A model generated the notes under the pieces. It was not told where the DNA came from and did no database searches. It worked only from the letters and a program-made list of their open reading frames with translations. Source: CAKMZU01 sp965248335 (lineage in GTDB: Bacteria > Pseudomonadota > Gammaproteobacteria > Pseudomonadales > DT-91). From it: a DNA stretch of 64,000 nt. The first letter of the stretch is position 1. The number at the start of each line of letters is the position of its first letter. The stretch covers positions 1,488,001-1,552,000 of the forward strand of contig CBDFIY010000003.1 of the NCBI GenBank assembly GCA_965248335.1, written 5' to 3'. A program made the position numbers and the translations under genes. Of the stretch, positions 43,328 to 52,499 are shown in pieces.

Positions 43328-45130
43328 GTGGCAGAATTATCCCATATAAGAAACTTTTCTATCATTGCTCATATTGATCACGGGAAATCAACCTTGGCCG
43401 ATCGTTTTATTCAACAATGTGGCGGTTTAAGTGAGAGGGAGATGGAAGCGCAAGTGCTCGATTCCATGGATATTGAACGTGAACGTGGGATCACGATTAA
43501 ATCACAAAGCGTGACACTCAACTATACCGCGAAATCGGGCGAAACTTACCAGTTAAATTTCATCGATACGCCAGGACACGTTGATTTTTCTTATGAAGTA
43601 TCACGTTCGTTGGCAGCCTGCGAGGGCGCATTGTTGGTTGTTGATGCGGCTCAAGGGGTTGAGGCGCAGTCGGTTGCTAATTGTTATACAGCCATTGAGC
43701 AAGAGCTTGAAGTGATGCCAGTGCTCAACAAAATGGATCTACCCCAAGCAGAGCCTGAGCGAGTGGCAGAAGAAATTGAAGAGATTATTGGCATTGATGC
43801 CATGGATGCAGTGCATTGTAGTGCTAAGTCAGGTTTAGGCATTGAAGATGTGCTTGAACGATTAGTCGATACGATACCCGCACCTGAAGGTGATCGTGAT
43901 GCGCCTCTGCAGGCATTAATTATTGACTCTTGGTTTGATAACTATTTAGGCGTTGTGTCCTTGGTGCGTATTGTTAATGGTACTTTACGCAAGAAAGATA
44001 AGATTGTTGCCAAAACGCTAGGCAAGGTGCATTTGGTTGATGGTGTAGGTATTTTTACACCAAAACGTGAAGAAACGGCCTGTCTTCAAGCGGGAGAGGT
44101 AGGTTATATCATTGCAGGCATTAAAGATATTCATGGTGCTCCCGTTGGCGATACCTTAACCCATGCCAAAAATGCGGAAGATATCGATGCCTTACCCGGT
44201 TTTAAAAGAGAGCAGCCTAAGGTCTATGCGGGTATGTTCACTGTTTCATCGGATGATTATGAAGATTTTCGTGAAGCGCTTAACCGATTATCGCTTAATG
44301 ACTCCTCACTTTTCTTTGAGCCTGAGTCATCCGATGCTTTAGGGTTTGGTTTTCGCTGTGGTTTTTTGGGTTTACTCCATATGGAGATTATCCAGGAGCG
44401 CTTGGAGCGGGAATACAATCTGGATCTGATTACTACTGCACCGACAGTCAGTTATGAATTATTATTAAAAGATCAAAGCATTATTCGCATTGATAGCCCT
44501 TCAAAACTACCTGATGCATCAACCATTGAAGAAATGCGTGAACCCATTGCTCGCGTAAATATTTTGGTGCCGAGTGAACATTTAGGCAGTTGCATCACTC
44601 TATGTACTACTAAGCGCGGAATTCAACGCGATATGCAGTATGTCGGAAAGCAGGTTGCTCTGACTTACGATATCCCGATGGCTGAAGTTGTTTTGGATTT
44701 TTTTGATAGATTAAAATCAGTGAGTCGAGGTTTTGCCTCTTTAGAATACAGTTTTGAGCGGTTTGAACCTGCTAAGCTGATTAGGCTGGATGTCCTCATC
44801 AATGGAGACAGGGTAGATGCACTGGCTCTGATTATTCATAAAGATGATGCGCAAAGCAGAGGCCGATTATTAACAGAAAAAATGCAAGAGCTGATTCCAA
44901 GGCAAATGTTTGATGTGGCGATACAGGCAGCCATTGGTGGACATGTTATTGCGCGGAGTACGGTGAAAGCATTGCGTAAAAATGTTACCGCTAAATGTTA
45001 TGGCGGTGATATATCACGTAAGAAAAAGCTGCTACAAAAACAAAAAGCAGGTAAAAAACGAATGAAACAGGTCGGAAATGTAGAAGTGCCACAAGCTGCA
45101 TTTTTGGCAGTACTTAAATTAGAAGGTTAA
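43328..45130 (+). CDS. lepA: Elongation factor 4 (LepA)
   Basis: 600 aa, starting with GTG at 43328. This ribosome-associated GTPase back-translocates or remodels stalled ribosomes. G1 is AHIDHGKSTLADRF, G2 lies in RERGITIKSQSVTL, G3 is DTPGHVDF, G4 is NKMDLP, and G5 is SAKSG. The LepA-specific C-terminal domain ends KRMKQVGNVEVPQAAFLAV. It is 62 bp downstream of rseC and 6 bp before lepB. Confidence 0.97.
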   Translation: MAELSHIRNFSIIAHIDHGKSTLADRFIQQCGGLSEREMEAQVLDSMDIERERGITIKSQSVTLNYTAKSGETYQLNFIDTPGHVDFSYEVSRSLAACEGALLVVDAAQGVEAQSVANCYTAIEQELEVMPVLNKMDLPQAEPERVAEEIEEIIGIDAMDAVHCSAKSGLGIEDVLERLVDTIPAPEGDRDAPLQALIIDSWFDNYLGVVSLVRIVNGTLRKKDKIVAKTLGKVHLVDGVGIFTPKREETACLQAGEVGYIIAGIKDIHGAPVGDTLTHAKNAEDIDALPGFKREQPKVYAGMFTVSSDDYEDFREALNRLSLNDSSLFFEPESSDALGFGFRCGFLGLLHMEIIQERLEREYNLDLITTAPTVSYELLLKDQSIIRIDSPSKLPDASTIEEMREPIARVNILVPSEHLGSCITLCTTKRGIQRDMQYVGKQVALTYDIPMAEVVLDFFDRLKSVSRGFASLEYSFERFEPAKLIRLDVLINGDRVDALALIIHKDDAQSRGRLLTEKMQELIPRQMFDVAIQAAIGGHVIARSTVKALRKNVTAKCYGGDISRKKKLLQKQKAGKKRMKQVGNVEVPQAAFLAVLKLEG

Positions 45131-45136
45131 TGTTAC

Positions 45137-45979
45137 ATGATGGATTTTATTAACTTGCCGCTCGTGCTTGTCTCCTTATGCGCTATTGGTATTGTGACTT
45201 ATGTTATTGATTTTTTTGTTTGGCGAAAAGGTAGAAAGGCGGCCGTAGCTGTACTGCAGAAGCAGTACCCTGGGCGAAAGCAGCGTGGTAATTCAGAAAA
45301 AAAAGCGTATAAAAAAGCAGTCAAACACCTGAAAACAGAACCTGCGATAGTGAGAGAAATTCTCTCGTTATTGCCGATTGTGTTGATCGTGACCATTGTT
45401 CGCTCGTTTATTGTTGAGCCTTTTCAAATTCCGTCGTCTTCAATGGAGCCAACTCTGGATATTGGTGATTTCATTTTGGTTAATAAGTATACCTATGGTA
45501 TCCGCTTGCCGGTAATACGTGACAAGGTGATTAATATCAATGAGCCAAAAACAGGCGATGTTATGGTGTTTTTCCCGCCCAATGATAAGCGTTACTTTAT
45601 TAAGCGCGTTATAGGCACGCCGGGTGACGTTGTCGCGTATAAGAATAAAGTCTTGTATTTGAACGGGGTTGAGCAACCACAAGAACAGCTTAGTTATAAA
45701 GCGTTTGATCCTTACAGACGCAAACTTTACGAAGAAGATTTGAAGGGTGTTGAGCATGAAATCTTCGAAATACCGTCAAGACCTGGCAGAGATTTTAAAA
45801 TCACCGTAAAACCTGGCCATTATTTTATGATGGGTGATAATCGTGACAATAGTAGCGATTCCCGTGTTTGGGGACAGGTGTCTGAAAAAAATATTGTGGG
45901 AAAAGCCTATGCTGTGTGGATGCACTGGGAAGGGTGGAAGTCATTGCCAGAGTTCTCGAAAGCAAGGTGGGTTAACTAA
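45137..45979 (+). CDS. lepB: Signal peptidase I (LepB)
   Basis: 280 aa. Membrane protease that removes signal peptides from exported proteins. Two N-terminal spans (about 7-28 and 75-95) precede the catalytic domain. The serine nucleophile is in PSSSMEPTL and the general-base lysine in YFIKRVIGTPGD. Box E is GDNRDNSSDSR. It forms an operon with lepA. A MITE lies between it and the downstream DUF4845-rnc-era genes. Confidence 0.96.
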   Translation: MMDFINLPLVLVSLCAIGIVTYVIDFFVWRKGRKAAVAVLQKQYPGRKQRGNSEKKAYKKAVKHLKTEPAIVREILSLLPIVLIVTIVRSFIVEPFQIPSSSMEPTLDIGDFILVNKYTYGIRLPVIRDKVININEPKTGDVMVFFPPNDKRYFIKRVIGTPGDVVAYKNKVLYLNGVEQPQEQLSYKAFDPYRRKLYEEDLKGVEHEIFEIPSRPGRDFKITVKPGHYFMMGDNRDNSSDSRVWGQVSEKNIVGKAYAVWMHWEGWKSLPEFSKARWVN

Positions 45980-46051
45980 GCTTACGCGCTAAACGTCATC
46001 GGTCAGGGTGCTGCATGCGTTCCTGTGTGAGATAGATGCTGTATAGAGATA

Positions 46052-46179
46052 TATACCCATCGGAATTGGAGGTGCAAGAAGGCGGCAAGCGAGCGAATTC
46101 CTATGCGATTACAATCAGTAAGTGATTGGGGTGAGCGAGCGCGGCCAACGCCATTGCATCTTCAAGGGTGATCGGTATA
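46052..46179 (+). repeat. MITE copy E (128 bp) within the lep-rnc operon
   Basis: It runs from TATACCCATCGGAATTGG to GGGTGATCGGTATA. It is inserted 72 bp after the lepB stop and 57 bp before the DUF4845 gene, splitting what is normally a continuous operon. The interior differs at several sites from copies B and H (for example CCTATGCGATTACAATC). Confidence 0.9.
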
Positions 46180-46236
46180 TTAGGTCGATGTAGATAGTGC
46201 ATGCCTCATAATAAGTAAAAATAACAAGGTGTAAAA

Positions 46237-46599
46237 ATGCGTAAACAAAGCGGTCTTTCAACAATTGGTGTGCTGTATGTTGTTGGCACCCTCGGTATTA
46301 TCGGTACGCTAAGTATCAAACTCATACCCGAATATATCGAGTATTTTCAGTTACGCAGCATTTTTAATAAAGTGTCTGCCGAATCAGGGCTTCGCAAGAA
46401 AGACCCAAGGGACATTCAAACCTTGTTAAGCAAACGTATTCAAGTCAGCTCAATTCATGATTTTGATTTTAATCAAGATGCATTTGTTGGTTTAGATGAT
46501 GATGTGTTGGTTCTTGAATTCAAATATACAAGAGAGGCGCATATTGTGGCCAATATTGATGTCAGAGTGACGTTTGAGTATACCAAGGAGATAGATTGA
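46237..46599 (+). CDS. DUF4845 membrane protein
   Basis: 120 aa with one N-terminal span (LSTIGVLYVVGTLGIIGTLS) and a small periplasmic domain (EYFQLRSIFNKVSAE). The family is conserved between lepB and rnc in many gammaproteobacteria; its role is unknown. The position and the start (MRKQSGLST) fit well. It lies 4 bp before rnc. Confidence 0.85.
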   Translation: MRKQSGLSTIGVLYVVGTLGIIGTLSIKLIPEYIEYFQLRSIFNKVSAESGLRKKDPRDIQTLLSKRIQVSSIHDFDFNQDAFVGLDDDVLVLEFKYTREAHIVANIDVRVTFEYTKEID

Positions 46600-46603
46600 T
46601 CCT

Positions 46604-47290
46604 TTGAAAAACATTGAGCAGTTATTGGACAAAATTGGTTACCAGCCTCAAGCAGAATCATTGTTTCAGCTTGCAATGACGCACAGAAGTTTTAGCAAAA
46701 CCAATAATGAACGCCTAGAATATATTGGTGACGCAGCGCTTGATTTGATCATTGCAGAGGCGCTATTTATTCGTTTTCCGGAGGCAACAGAAGGCGAATT
46801 AAGTCACCTTCGGTCACTATTAGTGAAAGGCGAGTCACTTGCACAGTTAGCGCTTGCCAACGATTTGAATCAAATAATAAAACTAGGGCAAGGCGAGAAG
46901 AATAGCGGTGGCGATCAAAGGCCTTCTATTTTAGCGGATGCCTTTGAAGCGCTCATTGGCGCCATATATTTGGATAGTGATTTTGCTACGTGTAAACAGC
47001 TTGTTTTATCGTTGTTTGCCGACCGCCTAAAGGATGTTCTGCATCAACAAGCACCCAAAGATGCTAAAACCACATTACAAGAATACCTACAATCCAAAAG
47101 AATAAGCTTACCTGTATATACCCTTATAAAAACGACGGGTAAGCAGCACAAACAAACCTTTATTATGTCGTGCAGTGTTCCTGAGCTAAAGAAAACTGCT
47201 GAAGCGACAGGCCATTCAAAAAAAGTGGCAGAGCAGCAAGCTGCTCATGCTATGATGCAGTTGCTACAACCTGAGAAATTTCCATCATGA
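46604..47290 (+). CDS. rnc: Ribonuclease III
   Basis: 228 aa, probably starting with TTG at 46604. Double-strand-specific RNase for rRNA and mRNA processing. The catalytic signature is NERLEYIGDAALDLIIAE (about 38-55). A second acidic cluster is in ADAFEALIGAIYLDS, and the C-terminal dsRNA-binding domain (about 155-225) shows TTLQEYLQSK and KKVAEQQAAHAMMQ. The stop overlaps the era start (ATGA). Confidence 0.96.
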   Translation: MKNIEQLLDKIGYQPQAESLFQLAMTHRSFSKTNNERLEYIGDAALDLIIAEALFIRFPEATEGELSHLRSLLVKGESLAQLALANDLNQIIKLGQGEKNSGGDQRPSILADAFEALIGAIYLDSDFATCKQLVLSLFADRLKDVLHQQAPKDAKTTLQEYLQSKRISLPVYTLIKTTGKQHKQTFIMSCSVPELKKTAEATGHSKKVAEQQAAHAMMQLLQPEKFPS

Positions 47291-48177
47291 TAAAATGCGG
47301 TTACGTTGCCGTTGTTGGTCGTCCTAACGTTGGTAAATCGACGTTAATAAATCATATTTTAGGGCAAAAACTTAATATCACCTCCCGTAAGCCTCAGACA
47401 ACCAGGCATAACTTGTTAGGTATAAAAACAGAAGGTAATACACAGGCAATCTATGTAGATACGCCGGGTATGCATCAAACGCAGAGTAAAGCGATTAACC
47501 GCATTATGAATCGTTCAGCTGAATCCGTTATCCACGATGTTGACGTGCTTGTGTTTGTGGTAGAGAAGTTAAAATGGACACATGAAGATGAAAGGGTGCT
47601 TGATAAACTAGCAAAAGCAAGTTGCCCTGTCATTTTAGTGATTAACAAAGTTGATCAGATTGATAATAAGGATCAGTTGCTTCCTTTTTTAGAAAAGCTG
47701 TCTTTGAAACGAAACTTTGAAGAAATTATTCCTCTTTCTGCATTAACTGGCATTTCTGTTGAGCACCTAGAAACCTTAATCAGTGAACGTTTGCCTGTGA
47801 CGAACGAACACTTTTTTGCTGAAGATCAGTTAACCGATAAAAATGAACGCTTTTTAGCGGCCGAAATTGTCCGAGAAAAACTTATGCGTCAGCTCGGTAA
47901 TGAACTGCCCTATGCCACGACGGTGGAAATTGAGCGCTACAAAGAAGAAGGACGTATTACGCATATCAATGCGCTAATCTATGTTGAGCGAGATAGCCAA
48001 AAAAATATCGTTATTGGCGATAAAGGTGGGCGGCTTAAAATGATTGGTAAAGAAGCCCGTATCGATATTGAAAATTTGATCGGTACAAAGGTGATGCTAT
48101 CGCTTTGGGTAAAAGTAAAGCGTGGCTGGTCTGATGATGATAGCGCGCTCAAAAACCTTGGCTTTGCTGAACGCTAG
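47287..48177 (+). CDS. era: GTPase Era
   Basis: 296 aa. 30S ribosome assembly GTPase. G1 is GRPNVGKSTLINH, G3 is DTPGM, G4 is NKVD and G5 is SALTG. The C-terminal KH domain binds 16S rRNA (YVERDSQKNIVIGDKGGRLK). It overlaps rnc by 4 bp. In most relatives recO follows directly; here a collapsed repeat and a minus-strand secreted-protein gene follow instead. Confidence 0.97.
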   Translation: MIKCGYVAVVGRPNVGKSTLINHILGQKLNITSRKPQTTRHNLLGIKTEGNTQAIYVDTPGMHQTQSKAINRIMNRSAESVIHDVDVLVFVVEKLKWTHEDERVLDKLAKASCPVILVINKVDQIDNKDQLLPFLEKLSLKRNFEEIIPLSALTGISVEHLETLISERLPVTNEHFFAEDQLTDKNERFLAAEIVREKLMRQLGNELPYATTVEIERYKEEGRITHINALIYVERDSQKNIVIGDKGGRLKMIGKEARIDIENLIGTKVMLSLWVKVKRGWSDDDSALKNLGFAER

Positions 48178-48179
48178 TG

Positions 48180-48208
48180 TATACCCATCTTCAAGGGCGA
48201 TCGGTATA
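48180..48208 (+). repeat. Collapsed MITE copy F (29 bp)
   Basis: It reads TATACCCATC fused to TTCAAGGGCGATCGGTATA, the two ends of the 128-bp repeat. The interior is lost between two CATC motifs that are present in full copies near each end. It lies 3 bp after the era stop. Confidence 0.85.
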
Positions 48209-48235
48209 AACGTGCTGAATAAGTCTCCCTGGGTT

Positions 48236-49291
48236 TTATTCAGCACCTTTTAAGGCTTTTGTGAGAATAAAGAGCGTGAAAGCCGAAGATGTTAACACTG
48301 CTCGCTTGTGGCATTCTGCCATAAAAGCATTGTATGAATCTACGGTTATGCCGAGGTCTGGATCACTAAATTTCACGGGTTTACCCTTGTAAGTTGCGTA
48401 TCGATCGAAGTAAGGGTGCTCCGTTTTTTCATAGAATTTTCCCCATGTATCAAAATGGCTGTCTTCCCGTCCTTCTTTAAGAATAGTTTTCCCCTGTAAC
48501 ATGTTTTTTGCGTATTCTGAGTTAGACTCAACTAAATACATGGTTGGTGAGTGGTAGCCATTTTTCTTGATGTCTTCGTACAGTCTTATCACTTCATCAA
48601 ATGTTTCTTGATTGTATTCAGGTGTGTAAGAGAAAGGCCATTCATCCATTGGATCGCCGATGAATATACCCTCTGTTTTGCCAATATTTTCTTCTGTAAG
48701 CCCTAATGTAGGTCCGTGGAAAACCGGTAATGCATGCGGTAGTGCGGTAGTGTCTTGAAGCATATGATGCGCAGCACCCATTAATTCAAAGAGTGTGTTC
48801 TTATCAAGATTGCCGCAAGACAGAGGCTGATCAATCTTTATTTTGACGAGTTTACTCATTGAGCGATTAATGATTGAAGGGTCTCTAAGTTCGACACTTT
48901 CCCCCATAAGGCTAGCCAGAAAGCTTGAGAGATGAGTAACTATTTTCTCAAATGTACCTTTAGTTATGTATTTTTGAACGTCCTCTTTTGCCCTATTAAA
49001 AAAATGATAATTCATTGGGCGTAAGAATGCTTCTCTGACGCCTGTATCTTGTTTTGCATTTTTGCTAACGATTGTATCGATATTTTTTGCTGTCAATAAA
49101 TCAAGATCATGAAAATCAAGATCTTTTCTTTCAATGATGTTATTCGCTATCTCGCAAGATATTTTAGATTGAATTTTATGAATAAAAGGGTCGTAACTTC
49201 TGGCATAGCTACAGTATATTGCAGTAAAAAAAAGGAGTGTTTTGAATGTTTTTGCTGGATCGTATTTATTAATGTGTAAATAAAAATTCAT
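48236..49291 (-). CDS. Orphan secreted protein with a PLC/S1-P1-like histidine motif
   Basis: 351 aa from MNFYLHINKYDP (49291); an in-frame ATG at 49342 would add 17 residues. A hydrophobic leader (FKTLLFFTAIYCSYARS) suggests export. The segment AAHHMLQDTTALPHALPVFH resembles the H-x3-D...H zinc ligands of zinc-dependent phospholipase C and S1/P1 nucleases ('HxxxDxxxPxH'). Other possible metal ligands include HFDTW and HAxPxFHG. This suggests a secreted phosphoesterase, but the rest does not align with a family that I can name. Confidence 0.6.
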   Translation of the reverse strand: MNFYLHINKYDPAKTFKTLLFFTAIYCSYARSYDPFIHKIQSKISCEIANNIIERKDLDFHDLDLLTAKNIDTIVSKNAKQDTGVREAFLRPMNYHFFNRAKEDVQKYITKGTFEKIVTHLSSFLASLMGESVELRDPSIINRSMSKLVKIKIDQPLSCGNLDKNTLFELMGAAHHMLQDTTALPHALPVFHGPTLGLTEENIGKTEGIFIGDPMDEWPFSYTPEYNQETFDEVIRLYEDIKKNGYHSPTMYLVESNSEYAKNMLQGKTILKEGREDSHFDTWGKFYEKTEHPYFDRYATYKGKPVKFSDPDLGITVDSYNAFMAECHKRAVLTSSAFTLFILTKALKGAE

Positions 49292-49374
49292 AGTTTCCGA
49301 GCGTGTTTCAATAGGCATAAAGTAGCTCAAAGGCCACATCATATGACTTGGTATACTTAGTGAAATATGGATTG

Positions 49375-49400
49375 TTAGATAGGGATTCCGAAGTTAGTTC
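49375..49400 (-). promoter_or_regulatory. Sigma-E-like promoter of the 49291 secreted-protein gene
   Basis: Minus strand: GAACTA at 49400-49395, a 15-nt spacer, then TCTAA at 49379-49375. The -35 has one mismatch. A MITE copy (49416-49532) ends just upstream. Confidence 0.5.
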
Positions 49401-49415
49401 ATTTATTAGCAGACT

Positions 49416-49532
49416 TATACCGGTCACCCTTGAAGATGCAAGGGCGTTGGGGCCCCAATCACTTACTGACTGTAAGCTCATGGGGATTCGCTCGTTTGCC
49501 GCCTTCTTGCATCTCCAATTCCGATGGATATA
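49416..49532 (-). repeat. MITE copy G (117 bp, internal deletion)
   Basis: The ends are TATACCGGTCACC and CCGATGGATATA. About 11 bp are missing at GTTGGGGCCCCAATCAC compared with the 128-bp form. It lies between the DUF349 gene and the promoter of the secreted PLC-like gene. Confidence 0.85.
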
Positions 49533-49647
49533 AACAATAGGACAGAAGCGTGGGCTGCCCAATCACTTTATTTGGTGGTATAAATAAAGTGACGAGAGTC
49601 ATTTAATGCACAATATGCACAGCTTGCAAGTGCGTTGAGTATGCCTT

Positions 49648-52416
49648 TCATGTTGATGCAGTTGTTTCTTTCATGCTGCCAGATGAAGATAGACAATGTA
49701 AAAACCGAGATGTTAAATCGCTGTTTGCAATGAGGAAAGATTCGGGTTGCCCAAACCATTGAATATAGAGTGATTCTATCAAAGGTTTTTTATCGACAGT
49801 AGATTGTTGACTGCCAAAGTTGTCCTTGAGTGATTGTATTTGGCGATTAATTCGTGCGTTTGCATCGCTGTCTGGTGAGGGTTTTTCACACAAGATTTCT
49901 AGATCGATGCAGCAGTTTTTGGCGAAGTCTACCGTGTGTGCAGAAGGTTGATTCTGCCAGCTTTCCCTTCGACGAATAATCGCATCTCTCCACTCGGGTG
50001 CGAGATGATTAAACGCATCTGAGTAGGCATTTTCAATTTGCGTGTTGAGCGCCTCAGCGTATTGATCAAAACGCTGTAGTTGATTTGTCCACTGTATGTC
50101 TTGATTCTGCGTGAGCGCCTCCTCAAAACTTTTGCAGGCTTGGGTAAAGGCTTTTCTCAGGCTTGCTTGTGCTTTAGCCGGTAAGGTGTCCGGGCCCTCA
50201 AAATTTTGGCAGAGTTTGTTGAAGTCGGCACTAATTGTATCTGTATTTACGGCATTGTTTTGTAGGGTTTTAGTTAGCTGCCTGATGTTTTCAAGAACGT
50301 CATTGTATGCGTTGATTTGATTGCTTTCAGCAGCTTTGTCGGATTGTTTGGCTGCTTTAAGTTTTGCATAAATTTGGTCGCCATTTCCACGGAAGTTTTC
50401 CCATTGTTCCGTTTGTTTTTCTCGGAATGTAATGCCGACTTGTTTCCACTCCGTCATCAGTGTTTTATAGCCATCGATTGCCTGCGCTATATCTTCTTGT
50501 GCGAGGAGTATTTGTGCTCGCGCATTGATGGCTTCCAGTTGTTCTAAATTCTCTTTTTTATGTGCTTGCAGCCGTTCTTTAATAACGTGGGTGCTTGACG
50601 AAAATCGCTCTTGTAATGCTAGGTGAGCGCTGCGCTCAACAGGCGAAAATCGCCGCCACTCTGTGTGCATTGTTTTTAAGAGCTTATTTAAAGCTTTGTA
50701 ATCTGTTCTTCCCCAATCGCACTGAGCAATAAATTGCTCGGTTTCTATACATATTTTTTCGCGTTGCTGGGCATTAAAAATACGCTGAGATTTTTCCTTC
50801 TCAAAAGCTTGCTTACAGGGTTCGTAAGCTTTGTTAGCGAGTGATTGGAAATCATCCCAGAGCTTTTTGTCTTCTGTATGCCCGAGTGCTCGCCATTCTT
50901 TTTGTAAGTTTTTAATGGTTTGGTTTTTTGCACGTGCATCCATATCAATGGCGGCTAGGTTGTCCATTTTTGTTAACATTGCTTGGCGAATAGGGTCCGT
51001 TGAGAATTTGCGCCAGTCTGTGAGTGCCTTAACGCCGCTTTCGAGGCGCTTGAGGGTTGCTCGCCACGTTCCTTGTTCCTGTGAATTCAGCTGTTTGAAG
51101 GTTTTCCTGGCTTGAGAGAGATGTTTTTGGGCAGCCGATAATTGTTTTTCTTCAATCGCTATTTCTGTTGAATTAACCTCTATTTTTAATGCTTTTACCT
51201 GTTCTTTCTGCTGTTTTTTGCTGTCTAGAATATGTTTGTTGAGCGAAATAACAACGTCTTTTGCTTTTTGCACCCATTGTGAAGAAACGGGCAGTTTACT
51301 GACTAAATGATTAATGGCTGATTGCCTTTTTTCAGCTAAGCTGGCGTCTATAGTTTCACTTTGAACCGATTCAAGTTGATTTTTGAGCCTGTTGATAAGC
51401 GTATGCTGGGCCTGCAATTCATCAATGCGTGCCTGTATTTGCAAGCGGTCTTCATTATTAATCGTTGAGTTTGTTGAAAGTGCATCGATGAGTTGTTCAA
51501 ATGATGCCTCAATACTGGCTGCTGCAGTCGTTGTATCTTCTAACTGAACCGAGATTTGTACAATCGCTGCTTCGAAGTCCTTTATCGTATTGGCTGCAAG
51601 AGCTTGTTGGACAGCGGCCTGCTGTGAGCTTTGTCGGTTTTGTTCATGTTGATCAAGGGTGGTTTTTATTTCTGCAAGCGAGGCTTCAAGTGATGATAGA
51701 AGCGCAGCGGGTAATGCCGACGGATTGATTGCGTTGAATTTATTTTTTGCAGCTAGCCATTCTGCTTCTAAAGGCGTTGTTAACGATCCTTTTTTAATAA
51801 TGTCGAGTTTATCAAGGAGGTTTGTTGCTGCCAGTATCTCTGCTTTTTGATTTTTGTGCGCGGACTGAATGATATCCAACTTTTGTTTTAACAGCTTGGC
51901 AATGGTTTTATCTTTTGATTTAGTCCATTGGTAAGCGGATTTTAAGGCTTCTTCAGATTGCAGGCGAAGGGCAAGTTTATGACGAATCGCATGATTTTTT
52001 GAGCCTTTTAAGTATTTAAGGCATTGTGCCTCATCATCCGTTTGACTAATGATCTGCTCAATAAGCGCTGCATTGGTTGAGTGCTCGACAAAGGTATCCA
52101 GTAATTCGTGTTGTTTTAACTGAGAAATCGTTTCATGTTTTAAAGACTGCACTCTATGCTGCTCGTCAAGGAAGGTAATAAGGGCTTTCGTAAAAGCAGC
52201 TTTGTCGCTTTCAATGGGTGGATTATTCACCCACTCGAGTCGTGCTTGAAAAGAGCCGGACTTTGTAAATGCACGGAGCCTTACCTCCGCCGATTTATCT
52301 GTTGAGATAATGGTTGAAATGAGCGTTTTGTTATCGGGTGATATGCCCTCAACAAATGTAAGTCGCACTTTAGGGTCGGCATGTTGCCACTTAGGTCGAA
52401 AAAATTTATTTAGCAT
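49648..52416 (-). CDS. DUF349-repeat protein
   Basis: 922 aa, almost entirely helical, with several DUF349 repeats (for example WRALGHTEDKKLWDDFQSL near 505, and WKQVGITFREKQTEQWENF near 640). The N-terminal 200 residues resemble HEAT-like repeats (KSAEVRLRAFTKSGSFQARL). There are no membrane spans and no enzyme motif. DUF349 proteins are common in gammaproteobacteria next to helicase or slyX-type genes; their function is unknown. It is divergent from dinG, with starts 84 bp apart. Confidence 0.85.
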   Translation of the reverse strand: MLNKFFRPKWQHADPKVRLTFVEGISPDNKTLISTIISTDKSAEVRLRAFTKSGSFQARLEWVNNPPIESDKAAFTKALITFLDEQHRVQSLKHETISQLKQHELLDTFVEHSTNAALIEQIISQTDDEAQCLKYLKGSKNHAIRHKLALRLQSEEALKSAYQWTKSKDKTIAKLLKQKLDIIQSAHKNQKAEILAATNLLDKLDIIKKGSLTTPLEAEWLAAKNKFNAINPSALPAALLSSLEASLAEIKTTLDQHEQNRQSSQQAAVQQALAANTIKDFEAAIVQISVQLEDTTTAAASIEASFEQLIDALSTNSTINNEDRLQIQARIDELQAQHTLINRLKNQLESVQSETIDASLAEKRQSAINHLVSKLPVSSQWVQKAKDVVISLNKHILDSKKQQKEQVKALKIEVNSTEIAIEEKQLSAAQKHLSQARKTFKQLNSQEQGTWRATLKRLESGVKALTDWRKFSTDPIRQAMLTKMDNLAAIDMDARAKNQTIKNLQKEWRALGHTEDKKLWDDFQSLANKAYEPCKQAFEKEKSQRIFNAQQREKICIETEQFIAQCDWGRTDYKALNKLLKTMHTEWRRFSPVERSAHLALQERFSSSTHVIKERLQAHKKENLEQLEAINARAQILLAQEDIAQAIDGYKTLMTEWKQVGITFREKQTEQWENFRGNGDQIYAKLKAAKQSDKAAESNQINAYNDVLENIRQLTKTLQNNAVNTDTISADFNKLCQNFEGPDTLPAKAQASLRKAFTQACKSFEEALTQNQDIQWTNQLQRFDQYAEALNTQIENAYSDAFNHLAPEWRDAIIRRRESWQNQPSAHTVDFAKNCCIDLEILCEKPSPDSDANARINRQIQSLKDNFGSQQSTVDKKPLIESLYIQWFGQPESFLIANSDLTSRFLHCLSSSGSMKETTAST

Positions 52417-52499
52417 CAGGATTGTTTGCGTTGTTTGTATATAATGGGATGATTCTAGTTAAAAAACCGAAAATATCATTTTTCCAGTCTAATGAACAT

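Noticed and set aside
52422..52499. 26-residue N-terminal extension of DinG
   Set aside because: A TATAAT box lies inside it, and the known family begins near the ATG at 52500.
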